64,000 nt of DNA. Origin: Massilia phosphatilytica (GTDB lineage Bacteria > Pseudomonadota > Gammaproteobacteria > Burkholderiales > Burkholderiaceae_D). The notes beneath the pieces were generated by a model. The model was not told the DNA's origin and did no database searches. It was given only the letters and a program-made list of their open reading frames with translations. The stretch is from contig NZ_PUIP01000023.1 in the NCBI RefSeq assembly GCF_002968015.1, positions 1-64,000 on the forward strand, given 5' to 3'. A program made the translations under genes and the position numbers. Positions 7,317 through 16,937 of the stretch are shown here, in pieces; position 1 is the stretch's first letter; each line of letters begins with the position of its first letter.

Positions 7317-10300
7317 ACCCGTCGCGCGTGTTCATCCAGCGTCCGGTGGCGACGCTCCTGCTGATGCTGGCCGTGCTGCTGTCCGGCCTCCTCGCCTACC
7401 GGCTGCTGCCGCAATCCGCACTGCCCCAGGTCGACTATCCAACGATCCAGGTGACGACCGGCTATCCCGGCGCCAGCCCTGACGTCGTCGCCACGGCGCT
7501 CACCGCGCCGCTGGAACGCCAGTTCGGCGCCATCGCGGGCCTGAACCAGATGTCGTCGTCGAGTTCCGGCGGCGCGTCCGTGATCACGCTGCAGTTCGTG
7601 CTCGACGTGAGCCTCGACGTGGCCGAGCAGTCCGTGCAGGCCGCCATCAACGCGGCCGCAAGCTACCTGCCGCAGGACCTGCCTTCGCCGCCCGTCTACA
7701 GCAAGGTGAATCCGGCCGACGCACCCGTCCTCACGCTGGCCGTGCGCTCCGACACGCTGCCGCTGACGCGCTTGCAGGACATCGTCGACACGGCCATGGC
7801 GCAAAAGATCGCGCAGGTGTCGGGCGTCGGCCTCGTGAGCCTCGCGGGCGGCCAGCGCCCGGCCGTGCGCATCCAGGTCAACCCGGCCGCGCTGGCCGCG
7901 TACGGCATCGGCTTCGACCAGCTGCGCGCTGCGATCGGTGCCGCCAATTCGAACCAGGCCAAGGGCAGCTTCGACGGCCCGCTGCAGGCCGCGGCGCTGG
8001 ACGCCAACAGCCAGTTGCGCAGCGCCGCGGAGTACCGGCAGGTCGTGCTGGCCACGCGCACCGGCAATCCCGTGCACCTGGCCGATGTGGCGGACGTGCG
8101 CGAAGCGCCCGAAGACCTGCACCTGGCCGCGTGGGCGAACGACCACCAGGCGATCCTCGTGAACATCCAGCGCCAGCCGGGCGCCAACGTGATCGACGTG
8201 GCCGAACGCATCAAGGCGCTGCTGCCTTCCCTGCGCGCGAGCCTGCCCGCGTCCGTCGAGCTGACGGTGCTGTCCGACCGCACGACCACGATCCGCCAGG
8301 CCGTGCACGACGTGCAGTTCGAACTGGTGCTGGCCATCGGCCTCGTCGTGATGGTCATCGCGCTGTTCCTGCGCAGCCTGTCCGCTACCCTGATCCCCAG
8401 CCTCGCGGTGCCACTGTCGCTCGTCGGCACGTTCGGCGTGATGTATCTGGCCGGCTTCAGCCTGAACAACCTCACCCTGATGGCGCTGACGATCGCCACC
8501 GGCTTCGTCGTCGACGACGCCATCGTCATGATCGAGAACATCGCGCGCCACGTCGAGGAAGGAGAGTCGCCGCTGGACGCCGCGCTGAAAGGGTCGAAGC
8601 AGATCGGCTTCACGATCATCTCGCTGACCTTCTCGCTGATCGCGGTATTGATTCCCCTGCTGTACATGGCGGACGTCGTGGGCCGTCTGTTCCGCGAATT
8701 CGCGATCACGCTCGCCGTCGCCATCCTCATCTCGGCGGTGGTCTCGCTCACGCTCACGCCGATGCTGTGCGCACGCCTCCTCAAGCACGAGAAGCCTGCC
8801 GCCGATCCGTTCTTCGATGCGGTGCTGACACGCTACGGCCGTGCCCTGGAATGGGTGCTGCGCCACCAGCGCGCCACGCTGGCCGTCACGTTCGGCACCG
8901 TCGTGCTGACGGCGCTGCTGGCCTGGGGCATCCCGAAAGGCTTCTTCCCGGCACAGGACACGGGCGCGATCCAGGTCGTCACGGAAGGCCCGCAGACGAC
9001 GTCGTTCGGCGCGATGGCCGAGCGCCAGCAGGCGCTGGCAAGCGCGCTGCTGCGCGATCCGGCCGTGGCGAGCCTGTCGTCCATCGTCGGCATCGACGGG
9101 ACCAACGCCACCGTCAACAGCGGCCGCCTGCTCGTCAACCTCAAGCCGCACGACGAGCGCAGCGACCGCGCGCCGGCGATCATCGCACGCCTGAGCCAGG
9201 CCGCGCACGACGTGCCGGGCATCACCGCGTACTTCCAGCCGCTGCAGGACCTGACGGTGGAAGACCGCGTGAGCCGCACGCAATACCAGTACCTCGTCGA
9301 GAGCATGGACAGCGCCGCGCTGGCGGACTCGCTGCCGCCGCTGCTGGCCGCACTCCGGGCGCTGCCGCAGCTCACGGACGTGGCCAGCAACGTGCAGGAC
9401 GCGGGCCTGAAGGCCTACCTGGAAATCGACCGCGACGCCGCGAGCCGCCTGGGCGTGACGGTGGCCGCCATCGACGACGCGTTGTACAGCGCGTTCGGCC
9501 AGCGCCTCGTGTCGACCATCTTCACGCAGACGAACCAGTACCGCGTGGTGCTGGAAGCGCAACGCGACCGCGACGCCAGCCTGAACGCGCTCGGCAGCCT
9601 CCACGTGAGCGGCGCAAACGGCCGCCAGATCCCGCTCGCCACGCTCGTGCACGTGAAGGAAGCACCGGCGAACCTCCTGATCAGCCGCGAGAAGCAATTC
9701 CCCGCCGCGACCATCTCGTTCAACCTGGCCGACGGCTATTCGCTGGGCGACGCCGTCGCCGCCATCGAGGCGAAGCGCGCGACCCTCGACCTGCCGGAAG
9801 CCGTGCAAACGCGCTTCCGCGGCGCCGCGCTCGCCTTCCGCACGGCGCTGTCGAATGAATTCTTCCTCATCGTCGCGGCCTTGGTGACCATGTACATCGT
9901 GCTGGGCGTGCTGTACGAAAGCTTCGTGCATCCGCTCACGATCCTGTCGACCCTGCCGTCGGCCGGCATCGGCGCACTGCTCGCGCTGTGGGTCGGCGGC
10001 CACGACCTGAGCGTGATCGCGATCATCGGCATCGTCCTCCTGATCGGCATCGTGCAAAAGAACGCCATCATGATCATCGACTTCGCGCTGGAGGCGGAGC
10101 GCAGCCGCGGCATGCACCCGCGTGCCGCGATCTACGAAGCGTGCCTGCTGCGCCTGCGCCCGATCCTGATGACGACGCTGGCCGCGCTGTTCAGCGCCGT
10201 GCCGATGATCTTCGGCAGCGGCCCCGGCGCCGAGCTGCGCGAGCCGCTCGGCATCGCGCTCGTCGGCGGCCTGCTGGCCAGCCAGGCGCTGACCCTGTTC

Positions 10301-10414
10301 ACGACGCCCGTCATCTACCTCGCGTTCGACCGGCTGGGACGCCGGTTCGCACGCCCGTCGTCCACGCCGCCCGTGCGGCCCGGCGAGGCGCAGGTGGTGG
10401 AGCTGCGCGCGTGA
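7313..10414 (+). CDS. RND efflux permease, first subunit (MdtB/MuxB type)
   Basis: The protein has 1033 residues, the normal length for HAE1-family pumps. It has twelve predicted membrane spans and two large periplasmic loops (after TM1 and TM7). The proton-relay aspartates of TM4 are present in TGFVVDDAIVMIENI and the TM10 lysine in GIVQKNAIMIID. With the next gene it forms the adaptor-permease-permease-channel order of MdtABC/MuxABC-OpmB, in which two different permeases make a heteromeric trimer. The start overlaps the adaptor stop by 4 bp. Substrate cannot be told from sequence. Confidence 0.93.
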   Translation: MNPSRVFIQRPVATLLLMLAVLLSGLLAYRLLPQSALPQVDYPTIQVTTGYPGASPDVVATALTAPLERQFGAIAGLNQMSSSSSGGASVITLQFVLDVSLDVAEQSVQAAINAAASYLPQDLPSPPVYSKVNPADAPVLTLAVRSDTLPLTRLQDIVDTAMAQKIAQVSGVGLVSLAGGQRPAVRIQVNPAALAAYGIGFDQLRAAIGAANSNQAKGSFDGPLQAAALDANSQLRSAAEYRQVVLATRTGNPVHLADVADVREAPEDLHLAAWANDHQAILVNIQRQPGANVIDVAERIKALLPSLRASLPASVELTVLSDRTTTIRQAVHDVQFELVLAIGLVVMVIALFLRSLSATLIPSLAVPLSLVGTFGVMYLAGFSLNNLTLMALTIATGFVVDDAIVMIENIARHVEEGESPLDAALKGSKQIGFTIISLTFSLIAVLIPLLYMADVVGRLFREFAITLAVAILISAVVSLTLTPMLCARLLKHEKPAADPFFDAVLTRYGRALEWVLRHQRATLAVTFGTVVLTALLAWGIPKGFFPAQDTGAIQVVTEGPQTTSFGAMAERQQALASALLRDPAVASLSSIVGIDGTNATVNSGRLLVNLKPHDERSDRAPAIIARLSQAAHDVPGITAYFQPLQDLTVEDRVSRTQYQYLVESMDSAALADSLPPLLAALRALPQLTDVASNVQDAGLKAYLEIDRDAASRLGVTVAAIDDALYSAFGQRLVSTIFTQTNQYRVVLEAQRDRDASLNALGSLHVSGANGRQIPLATLVHVKEAPANLLISREKQFPAATISFNLADGYSLGDAVAAIEAKRATLDLPEAVQTRFRGAALAFRTALSNEFFLIVAALVTMYIVLGVLYESFVHPLTILSTLPSAGIGALLALWVGGHDLSVIAIIGIVLLIGIVQKNAIMIIDFALEAERSRGMHPRAAIYEACLLRLRPILMTTLAALFSAVPMIFGSGPGAELREPLGIALVGGLLASQALTLFTTPVIYLAFDRLGRRFARPSSTPPVRPGEAQVVELRA

Positions 10415-13400
10415 ATTTCTCGGCCTTCTTCATCCGCCGGCCCGTCGCCACGATCCTGCTCACGCTGGCCATCGCGCTGCCCGGCATGCTCGCGTACGCG
10501 CTGCTGCCGCGCGCCGCCCTGCCCCAGGTCGACTTTCCCACGCTGAGCGTGCAGGCCAACCTGCCCGGCGCCAGTCCGGAAACGATGGCGGCCACCGTGG
10601 CGACGCCGCTCGAGCGCGTCCTGGGACGCATCGCCGGCATCACGGAAATGACGTCGTCCAGCACGCAGGGCACCACGCGCATCAACCTGCAGTTCGACAT
10701 CGACCGCGACATCGACGGCGCCGCGCGCGATGTGCAGTCCGCGATCAACGCGGCGCGCGCGCTGCTGCCGGCCATGCCGAACAACCCGTCGTACCGCAAG
10801 TCGAATTCGGCCGGCCCGCCCGTCCTGACGTTCGCGCTGCGCTCGGAGACGCACACGCAGGACCAGCTGTACGACATCGCGTTCACCTTGCTGGGCCAGA
10901 AGGTCTCGCAGGTGAAAGGCGTAGGCCAGGTGAACGTCAACGGCAGTTCGCTGCGCGCCGTGCGCATCGAGGTCGATCCGAACATCCTGAACCAGTACGG
11001 CATCGGGCTGGAAAAAGTGCGCCAGGCGCTGGCCGCCGCCAACGTCAACGCACCGAAAGGTTTTATCGAGGATGGACAGCGGCGCTGGCAGATCGACGTC
11101 AACGACCAGGCACGCCAGGCGCGCGACTACCGCAACCTCATCGTCGCATGGAACAAGGACGCGCCGGTGCGCCTGTCCGACGTGGCGCGCGTGCGCGACG
11201 CCGTGCAGGACGTGCGCAATGCCGGCACGTACGGCGGCAAGCCGGCCGTGATCATCGCGGCATACGCGCAGCCGGGCGCCAACGTGATCGCCGCCGTCGA
11301 CGCGCTGCGCGCCCTGCTGCCGCAGTTGCGCGCGATGGCGCCGGCCGGTGTCGACGTCGACATCGCCATCGACCGCAGCTCGACCATCCGCAAGTCGCTG
11401 ACGGAAGTGCAGGAAACGCTGGCCATCGCCGTCGTGCTCGTGGTCGCGGTGACCTTCCTGTTCCTGCGCAACGGCCGCGCGACGTTCATCCCCAGCATCG
11501 CGATCCCCGTCTCGCTGCTGGGCACCCTGGCCATCATCCACCTGCTCGGCTACAGCCTGAACAACCTGTCGCTGATGGCGCTGATCATCTCGACCGGCTT
11601 CGTCGTGGACGATGCGATCGTCGTCGTGGAAAACGCCGTCAAGCACATCGAGGAAGGCATGGCACCCGTCGTCGCCGCCCTGCGCGGCGCGCAGGAAGTG
11701 GGTTTCACCGTGCTGGCGATGAGCGTGTCGCTGGTGGCCGTGTTCATTCCGCTACTGTTCATGGGCGGCATCGTCGGACGCCTGTTCCGCGAGTTTGCCG
11801 TCACCCTGTCGCTCGCGGTGCTGATCTCGCTCGTGATCTCGCTGACGACGACGCCGATGCTGTGCGCGCTGCTGCTGCGGCCCGCCGGCACGCACGCTAA
11901 GCCCGGCCGCCTGGACCGTCTGATGGAGATCCCGCTCGCGTGGTACCGCCGCACGCTGGACTGGACCCTGCGCCACGCAGGCGTCACCCTGCTGGTGCTC
12001 GCGGCCACGATCGCACTGAACGCGTGGCTGTACACGATCGTGCCGAAGGGGTTCTTCCCGATCCAGGACACGGGCCGGCTGATGGGGTCCTTCCAGGCCG
12101 ACCAGTCCACGTCGTTCCAGGCGATGCGGCAAAAGATCGACCGCATGCTGAAGATCCTGGACGAGGATCCCGACGTCGACAATTTCTATGAATACTCGGG
12201 CGGCTTCGGCAGCCAGCAGACGAATACGGGCACGGTGTTCGTGCGCCTGAAACCCCTTGGCGAGCGCACGGCCGGCGCGCAAGAGATCATCGCGCGGCTG
12301 CGTCCGAAGCTGGCCGGCGTGCCCGGTATCTCGCTGTTCCTGTCGTCGAACCAGGACCTGACGATCGGCGCCCGCTCCAGCGGCGCGCAATTCCAGTACA
12401 CGATCCTGTCGAGCGACCTGGACGCGCTGCGCGCCTTCGCCCCGCGCCTGCGCGGCGCACTGGCGCGGCTGCCGCAGCTCACGGACGTCAACAGCGACTT
12501 CCAGGACAAGGGCCTGCAGACCCGGCTCGTCGTCGACCGGGCGGCGGCCGCGCGCCTCGGCATCACGGCGCGCCAGATCGACGCGACCCTGAACGACGCG
12601 TTCGGCCAGCGGCCCGTCTCCACGATCTACGAACCGCTGAACCAGTACTTCGTCGTCCTCACCCTGCTGCCGCAATTCACGCAGGATGCCGCCGCGCTGA
12701 ACCACGTCTACCTGACGGGCGCCGACGGCGCGAAGGTGCCGCTGGCCGCCATCAGCCACTGGGAACGGCAGACGGCGCCATTGGCCATCAACCACCAGGG
12801 CCCGGCCGCCGCGACGACCGTCTCGTTCAACCTGGCGCCGGGCGTCACGCTCGACCAGGCCGCGGCGCTCGTCGACAAGGCGTTCGCGAGTCTCAACCCG
12901 CCGGACACCGTCACGGGCCGCTTCGCCGGCGCCGCCCAGGTGTTCCAGGATTCCCTCGCGACACAGCCATGGCTGATCCTCGCGGCGCTGCTGTCCGTGT
13001 ACATCGTGCTCGGCATCCTGTACGAGAGCGCGATCCACCCGCTGACGATCCTGTCGACGTTGCCGTCGGCCGGCGTGGGCGCGCTGCTCGCACTGATGGC
13101 ATGCGGGACCGAGTTCTCGCTGATCGCGTTCATCGGCGTGATCCTGCTCGTCGGGATCGTCAAGAAGAACGCGATCATGATGATCGACACGGCGCTGCAG
13201 CTGGAACGCAACCAGGGCCTCGGGCCGGAAGCGTCGATCCGCCAGGCGTGCCTGCTGCGTTTCCGCCCGATCCTGATGACGACGCTGGCCGCGCTGTTCG
13301 GCGCGCTGCCGCTGGCCCTCGGTGCCGGCGACGGCGCGGAACTGCGCCGGCCGCTGGGCCTTGCCATCGTCGGCGGCCTGCTGTTCAGCCAGGCCCTCAC

Positions 13401-13497
13401 GCTGTACACGACACCCGTGGTCTACCTGGCGCTCGACCGCCTGCGTCATCAAGCCCTGCGCCGCGTCAAGCGCCGGCCGGTACTCGCCCCAACCTGA
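10411..13497 (+). CDS. RND efflux permease, second subunit (MdtC/MuxC type)
   Basis: The protein has 1028 residues and starts at GTG 10411, overlapping the preceding stop (GTGA). The start reads MNFSAFFIRRPVATILLTLA, the usual RND N-terminus; the frame is open further upstream but lies wholly within the first permease gene. TM4 holds TGFVVDDAIVVVENA and TM10 GIVKKNAIMMIDTA, so both proton-relay elements are intact. Strong similarity to the first permease shows an old tandem duplication, as in MdtB/MdtC. Confidence 0.93.
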   Translation: MNFSAFFIRRPVATILLTLAIALPGMLAYALLPRAALPQVDFPTLSVQANLPGASPETMAATVATPLERVLGRIAGITEMTSSSTQGTTRINLQFDIDRDIDGAARDVQSAINAARALLPAMPNNPSYRKSNSAGPPVLTFALRSETHTQDQLYDIAFTLLGQKVSQVKGVGQVNVNGSSLRAVRIEVDPNILNQYGIGLEKVRQALAAANVNAPKGFIEDGQRRWQIDVNDQARQARDYRNLIVAWNKDAPVRLSDVARVRDAVQDVRNAGTYGGKPAVIIAAYAQPGANVIAAVDALRALLPQLRAMAPAGVDVDIAIDRSSTIRKSLTEVQETLAIAVVLVVAVTFLFLRNGRATFIPSIAIPVSLLGTLAIIHLLGYSLNNLSLMALIISTGFVVDDAIVVVENAVKHIEEGMAPVVAALRGAQEVGFTVLAMSVSLVAVFIPLLFMGGIVGRLFREFAVTLSLAVLISLVISLTTTPMLCALLLRPAGTHAKPGRLDRLMEIPLAWYRRTLDWTLRHAGVTLLVLAATIALNAWLYTIVPKGFFPIQDTGRLMGSFQADQSTSFQAMRQKIDRMLKILDEDPDVDNFYEYSGGFGSQQTNTGTVFVRLKPLGERTAGAQEIIARLRPKLAGVPGISLFLSSNQDLTIGARSSGAQFQYTILSSDLDALRAFAPRLRGALARLPQLTDVNSDFQDKGLQTRLVVDRAAAARLGITARQIDATLNDAFGQRPVSTIYEPLNQYFVVLTLLPQFTQDAAALNHVYLTGADGAKVPLAAISHWERQTAPLAINHQGPAAATTVSFNLAPGVTLDQAAALVDKAFASLNPPDTVTGRFAGAAQVFQDSLATQPWLILAALLSVYIVLGILYESAIHPLTILSTLPSAGVGALLALMACGTEFSLIAFIGVILLVGIVKKNAIMMIDTALQLERNQGLGPEASIRQACLLRFRPILMTTLAALFGALPLALGAGDGAELRRPLGLAIVGGLLFSQALTLYTTPVVYLALDRLRHQALRRVKRRPVLAPT

Positions 13498-13508
13498 ATC
13501 CGCATGCA

Positions 13509-14900
13509 ATGAACGCTCTTCGTCTTACCCTTCTTTCCGCACTCCTCGCCGGCTGCGCCACCGGTCCCGCGTATCAGCGCCCGAACGTTCCCGTCACCGC
13601 GTACAAGGAAGCGGCCGCGCTGCCGGCCTGGAAACACGCCGAACCCGCGGCGCTCGATACGCAGGGCCGCTGGTGGCTCGCGTACGGCGATGCGCACCTG
13701 TCCGAACTCGTCGAGGAAGCCGGCCGGTCCAACGACACCATTCGCATCAGCGAAGCGCGCTACCGCCAGGCGCTGGCACTCGCAGCCGCCTCACGTTCGA
13801 ACCTGTTTCCGTTCCTCGATCTGACCGGCGGCGTCAAACGCGGCACCGGCAACGGTTCCGGCGGCGCCGGCAATGTCGCAACGAACCGCCGCATCGGCCT
13901 CGAAGCGGGCTGGGAAGCGGACGTGTGGGGCCGCGTGCGCAACCAGGCGGAATCTAGTCGCCTGGCAGCCGAAGCCGGTGCGGCCGACCTGGCGGCGGCC
14001 AGGCTCGCGGTGCAGGCGACGGTCGCGCAGCTGTACTTCCAGGTACGCGTCCTCGATGCCCAGCAACGCCTGCTCGACAGCACGGTGCAGGCGTACGAAC
14101 GCAGCCAGCAACTGACGCAGCAACGCCTGCGCTTCGGCGTCGCCACGCCGGCCGACGTCGCGCAGGCGCAGGCGCAACTGAAATCGACGCAGGCGCTGGC
14201 CGTGGACAACCGGGTGCAGCGCAGCCAACTGGAACATGCGCTCGCGGTGCTGCTTGGCCGCGAACCGTCTTCATTTGCGCTGGCGCCGGCCGCCCAGGTG
14301 GCGGTGAAAGTCCCCGTGGTCCCCGCGGGTGTGCCGTCGACGCTGCTGGAACGCCGTCCCGACGTGGCCGCCGCCGAGCGTCGCGTGGCCAGCGCCAACG
14401 CCAGTATCGGCGCCGCGCAGGCTGCCTACTTCCCCGACCTGACCTTGTCGGCCACCGGCGGCTTCCAGGGCACGGAGGGCGCGCACTGGCTGACGGTGCC
14501 GCACCGCGTGTGGGCACTGGGCCCCGCGCTGGCGGTCACGTTGTTCGACGGCGGCGCACGGCGCGCGCAAACGGACAACGTCATCGCCGCGTACGACGCG
14601 ACCGTGGCCGGCTACCGCCAGACGGTGCTGGACAGCGTGCAGGAAGTGGAAGATGCGCTGGCCCTGCTCGCGGGACTGGAACAGGAATCGGAGCTGCTGG
14701 ATGCGGCCGTACAGGCGTCGCGCGAATCGGAGCGCCAGATGCTGACCCGCTACCAGGCCGGCACGACCGATTACCTGAGCGTGGTGACCGTGCAGGCGAC
14801 GGCGCTGGCGGCCGAGCGCAGCGCGCTGGCCGCGCAGGGACGCAGGCTGGCGGCGAGCGTCAGCCTGGTCAAGGCGCTGGGTGGCGGGTGGAACGGATGA
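13509..14900 (+). CDS. Outer-membrane efflux channel lipoprotein (NodT/OprM type)
   Basis: The protein has 463 residues. It has a lipoprotein signal with lipobox LLAGC (residues about 12-16), then two OEP repeats typical of TolC-like channels (LRFGVATPADVAQAQAQL and LLERRPDVAAAERRVASANASIG are the diagnostic segments). It forms the trimeric exit duct for the RND pump encoded just upstream, 11 bp away. Its TGA stop abuts the metY stop on the other strand with no gap and no terminator hairpin between them. Confidence 0.93.
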   Translation: MNALRLTLLSALLAGCATGPAYQRPNVPVTAYKEAAALPAWKHAEPAALDTQGRWWLAYGDAHLSELVEEAGRSNDTIRISEARYRQALALAAASRSNLFPFLDLTGGVKRGTGNGSGGAGNVATNRRIGLEAGWEADVWGRVRNQAESSRLAAEAGAADLAAARLAVQATVAQLYFQVRVLDAQQRLLDSTVQAYERSQQLTQQRLRFGVATPADVAQAQAQLKSTQALAVDNRVQRSQLEHALAVLLGREPSSFALAPAAQVAVKVPVVPAGVPSTLLERRPDVAAAERRVASANASIGAAQAAYFPDLTLSATGGFQGTEGAHWLTVPHRVWALGPALAVTLFDGGARRAQTDNVIAAYDATVAGYRQTVLDSVQEVEDALALLAGLEQESELLDAAVQASRESERQMLTRYQAGTTDYLSVVTVQATALAAERSALAAQGRRLAASVSLVKALGGGWNG

Positions 14901-16172
14901 TCAAACGGCGTCGAGGGCCTGCGCCAGGTCCTCCAGCAGGTCATCGATATGTTCGATCCCGATCGACAGGCGCACCGTATCCTCGGTGACGCCGGCCTTC
15001 GCCAGTTCGTCCGGCCCCAGCTGGCGATGCGTCGTGGACGCCGGATGGCACGCGAGCGACTTCGCATCGCCGATGTTGACGAGCCGCGTGAACAGCTTGA
15101 GCGCATCCTGGAAGCGCGCCCCGCCCTCGCGGCCACCCGTCACGCCGAACGTCAGCACGCCGGACGGCCGGCCTTCCAGGTATTTGACGGCCAGGTCGTG
15201 GCTCGGGTGGTCGGGCAGGCCCGCGTAGTTGACCCAGCGGACCTTCGGATGGCGATCGAGGTATTCGGCGACTTTCAGCGTGTTCTCCGTGATGCGGTCC
15301 AGGCGCAGCGCGAGCGTCTCGATGCCTTGCAGGATGAGGAACGCATTGAACGGCGAGATCGCCCCGCCCGTGTTGCGCAGCGGGACCACGCGCGCGCGGC
15401 CGATGAACGCGGCCGGGCCGAGCGCCTCCGTGTACACGACGCCGTGGTACGACACGTCCGGCTCGTTCAGGCGACGGAAGCGTTCCTTGTGCTCGGCCCA
15501 GGGAAACTTGCCGGAATCGACGATGATGCCGCCGATCGAATTGCCATGGCCGCCCAGGTACTTGGTCAGCGAATGCACGACGATGTCCGCGCCGTGTTCA
15601 AAGGGGCGCAGCAAATACGGCGTGGCGACCGTGTTGTCGACGATGAGCGGTACGCCGTGGCGGTGCGCGACCTCGGCGATCTTTTCGATGTCCGTGATGT
15701 TCCCGAGCGGGTTGCCGATCGATTCGATGTACACGGCCTTCGTGCGCCCGTCGATCAGGTGCGCGAACGATTCCGGCTCGCGGTAGTCGGCGAAGCGGGT
15801 CTGGATGCCGAACTGCGGCAAGGTGTGCGCGAACAGGTTGTAGGTGCCGCCGTACAAGGTGGAGGCGGAGATGATGTTGTCGCCCGCTTCCGCGATGGTC
15901 AGGATCGCATACGTGATCGCTGTCTGGCCCGACGCCAGCGCCAGCGCGCCGACGCCGCCTTCGAGCGCCGCGACGCGCTGCTCCAGCACGTCCTGCGTCG
16001 GGTTCATGATGCGCGTGTAGATATTCCCCGGCACCTTCAGGTCGAACAGGTCGGCCCCGTGCTGCGTGCTGTCGAACGCGTACGACACCGTCTGGTAGAT
16101 CGGTACCGCGGCGGCGCGCGTGGTCGGGTCGGGTGAATAGCCGCCGTGGACGGCGATGGTTTCTCGTTTCAT
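14901..16172 (-). CDS. metY: O-acetylhomoserine sulfhydrylase (aminocarboxypropyltransferase)
   Basis: The protein has 423 residues and belongs to the PLP-dependent Cys/Met metabolism family. It makes homocysteine (or methionine) from O-acetylhomoserine and sulfide (or methanethiol) in the cytoplasm. The PLP-binding lysine lies in VVHSLTKYLGGHG, with the cofactor contacts LASGQTAITYAI and IVDNTVATPYL. The length and the inserted loops fit MetY rather than MetB/MetZ. The start at 16172 has a strong GGAGGAG site; the upstream extension of the frame has no support. A sigma-70 promoter (16203-16232) and a CysB-type box (16245-16278) precede it. Confidence 0.94.
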   Translation of the reverse strand: MKRETIAVHGGYSPDPTTRAAAVPIYQTVSYAFDSTQHGADLFDLKVPGNIYTRIMNPTQDVLEQRVAALEGGVGALALASGQTAITYAILTIAEAGDNIISASTLYGGTYNLFAHTLPQFGIQTRFADYREPESFAHLIDGRTKAVYIESIGNPLGNITDIEKIAEVAHRHGVPLIVDNTVATPYLLRPFEHGADIVVHSLTKYLGGHGNSIGGIIVDSGKFPWAEHKERFRRLNEPDVSYHGVVYTEALGPAAFIGRARVVPLRNTGGAISPFNAFLILQGIETLALRLDRITENTLKVAEYLDRHPKVRWVNYAGLPDHPSHDLAVKYLEGRPSGVLTFGVTGGREGGARFQDALKLFTRLVNIGDAKSLACHPASTTHRQLGPDELAKAGVTEDTVRLSIGIEHIDDLLEDLAQALDAV

Positions 16173-16202
16173 GACTCCTCCTTGATCGTTTCGGTGCTCT
16201 GC

Positions 16203-16232
16203 AATATACGGTCGGGCGCCACGCGCGGTGAA
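16203..16232 (-). promoter_or_regulatory. Sigma-70 promoter of metY
   Basis: On the minus strand TTCACC (16227-16232) and TATATT (16203-16208) are 18 bp apart. The start would be near 16196, giving a leader of about 24 nt with the GGAGGAG site. The sulfur box at 16245-16278 lies where an upstream activator would sit for this promoter. Confidence 0.5.
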
Positions 16233-16244
16233 CGAAGGACTGCG

Positions 16245-16297
16245 CATAACGACATGCGAATTCCTTCGATGTGTTTTTCTCCACACCCCGCTATAGT
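16245..16297 (+). promoter_or_regulatory. CysB-type box with TATAGT -10, promoter of ccmA
   Basis: CATAA, one base, GAC, ATGCGAA, two bases, CCTTCG, ATG, two bases, TTTTT (16245-16278), then TATAGT (16292-16297). Spacing is the same as in the box before the ccmB/ccmC RNA at 17612. Transcription would start near 16304, four bases before the ccmA ATG, which has no Shine-Dalgarno. The box could also serve metY on the other strand. Confidence 0.5.
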
Positions 16298-16307
16298 CCG
16301 CTCGACC

Positions 16308-16937
16308 ATGACCCTGCAAGCCCATCACATCGCCTGCGTACGCGGCGGCCGCACCCTGTTTTCAAGCATCGACCTCGCCGTCGCGCCGGGCGACGCGCTA
16401 TGGGTATCCGGCGCCAACGGCAGCGGCAAGAGCAGCCTGCTGCGCATCCTGTGCGGCCTGAGTCCGCCGGCCGCGGGCACCGTGCACTGGCGCGGCCGCG
16501 ACATCGCGACATCGCGCGACGACTACCACCGCGACCTGTTCTACTGCGGCCACGCGCCCGGACTGAAGGACGACCTGCCCGCCTGGCGCAACATCGACGT
16601 CGCGCGCCGCGTCGCCGGCCAGCCCGGCGGCATTGACGACGCACGGCGCGCGCTCGCACTGTTCGGGCTGGAACACGTGCTGCACCTGCCCTGCGCGATC
16701 CTGTCGCAGGGCCAGCGCAAGCGCGTCGCACTGGCACGCCTGGCGCTCGCGCCGCGGCCCGCGCTCCTCATCCTCGACGAACCGTTTGCGGCGCTGGACA
16801 CCGGTTCCATCGCCGCGCTGCACGACCTGCTGGAACGCCATCTCGAGGAAGGCGGAAGCATCGTCTACACGACGCACCAGGACTTGGAACTCGGCGCCGG
16901 CCGCCTGCACCGGCTCGACCTGGGCGGACAGCGCTGA
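16308..16937 (+). CDS. ccmA: Cytochrome c maturation ABC ATPase
   Basis: The protein has 209 residues and is the ATPase of the CcmABCDE heme-handling complex, acting with CcmB/CcmC at the inner membrane to release holo-CcmE. Walker A GANGSGKSS, signature LSQGQRKRVALARL, Walker B ALLILDEPFAALD and the switch histidine (TTHQD) are all present. ATG 16308 matches the family start (MTLQAHHIACVRGG). No ribosome site precedes it, and the predicted transcript start is about 4 nt away, so it may be translated from a nearly leaderless mRNA. It overlaps ccmB by one base. Confidence 0.95.
   Translation: MTLQAHHIACVRGGRTLFSSIDLAVAPGDALWVSGANGSGKSSLLRILCGLSPPAAGTVHWRGRDIATSRDDYHRDLFYCGHAPGLKDDLPAWRNIDVARRVAGQPGGIDDARRALALFGLEHVLHLPCAILSQGQRKRVALARLALAPRPALLILDEPFAALDTGSIAALHDLLERHLEEGGSIVYTTHQDLELGAGRLHRLDLGGQR

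Noticed and set aside
6533..10117. Very long open frame antisense to the RND genes (1194 codons)
   Set aside because: It is the GC-rich mirror frame of the permease gene: composition is His/Arg/Asp-rich with no recognisable domain, while the plus-strand frame is a full RND permease.
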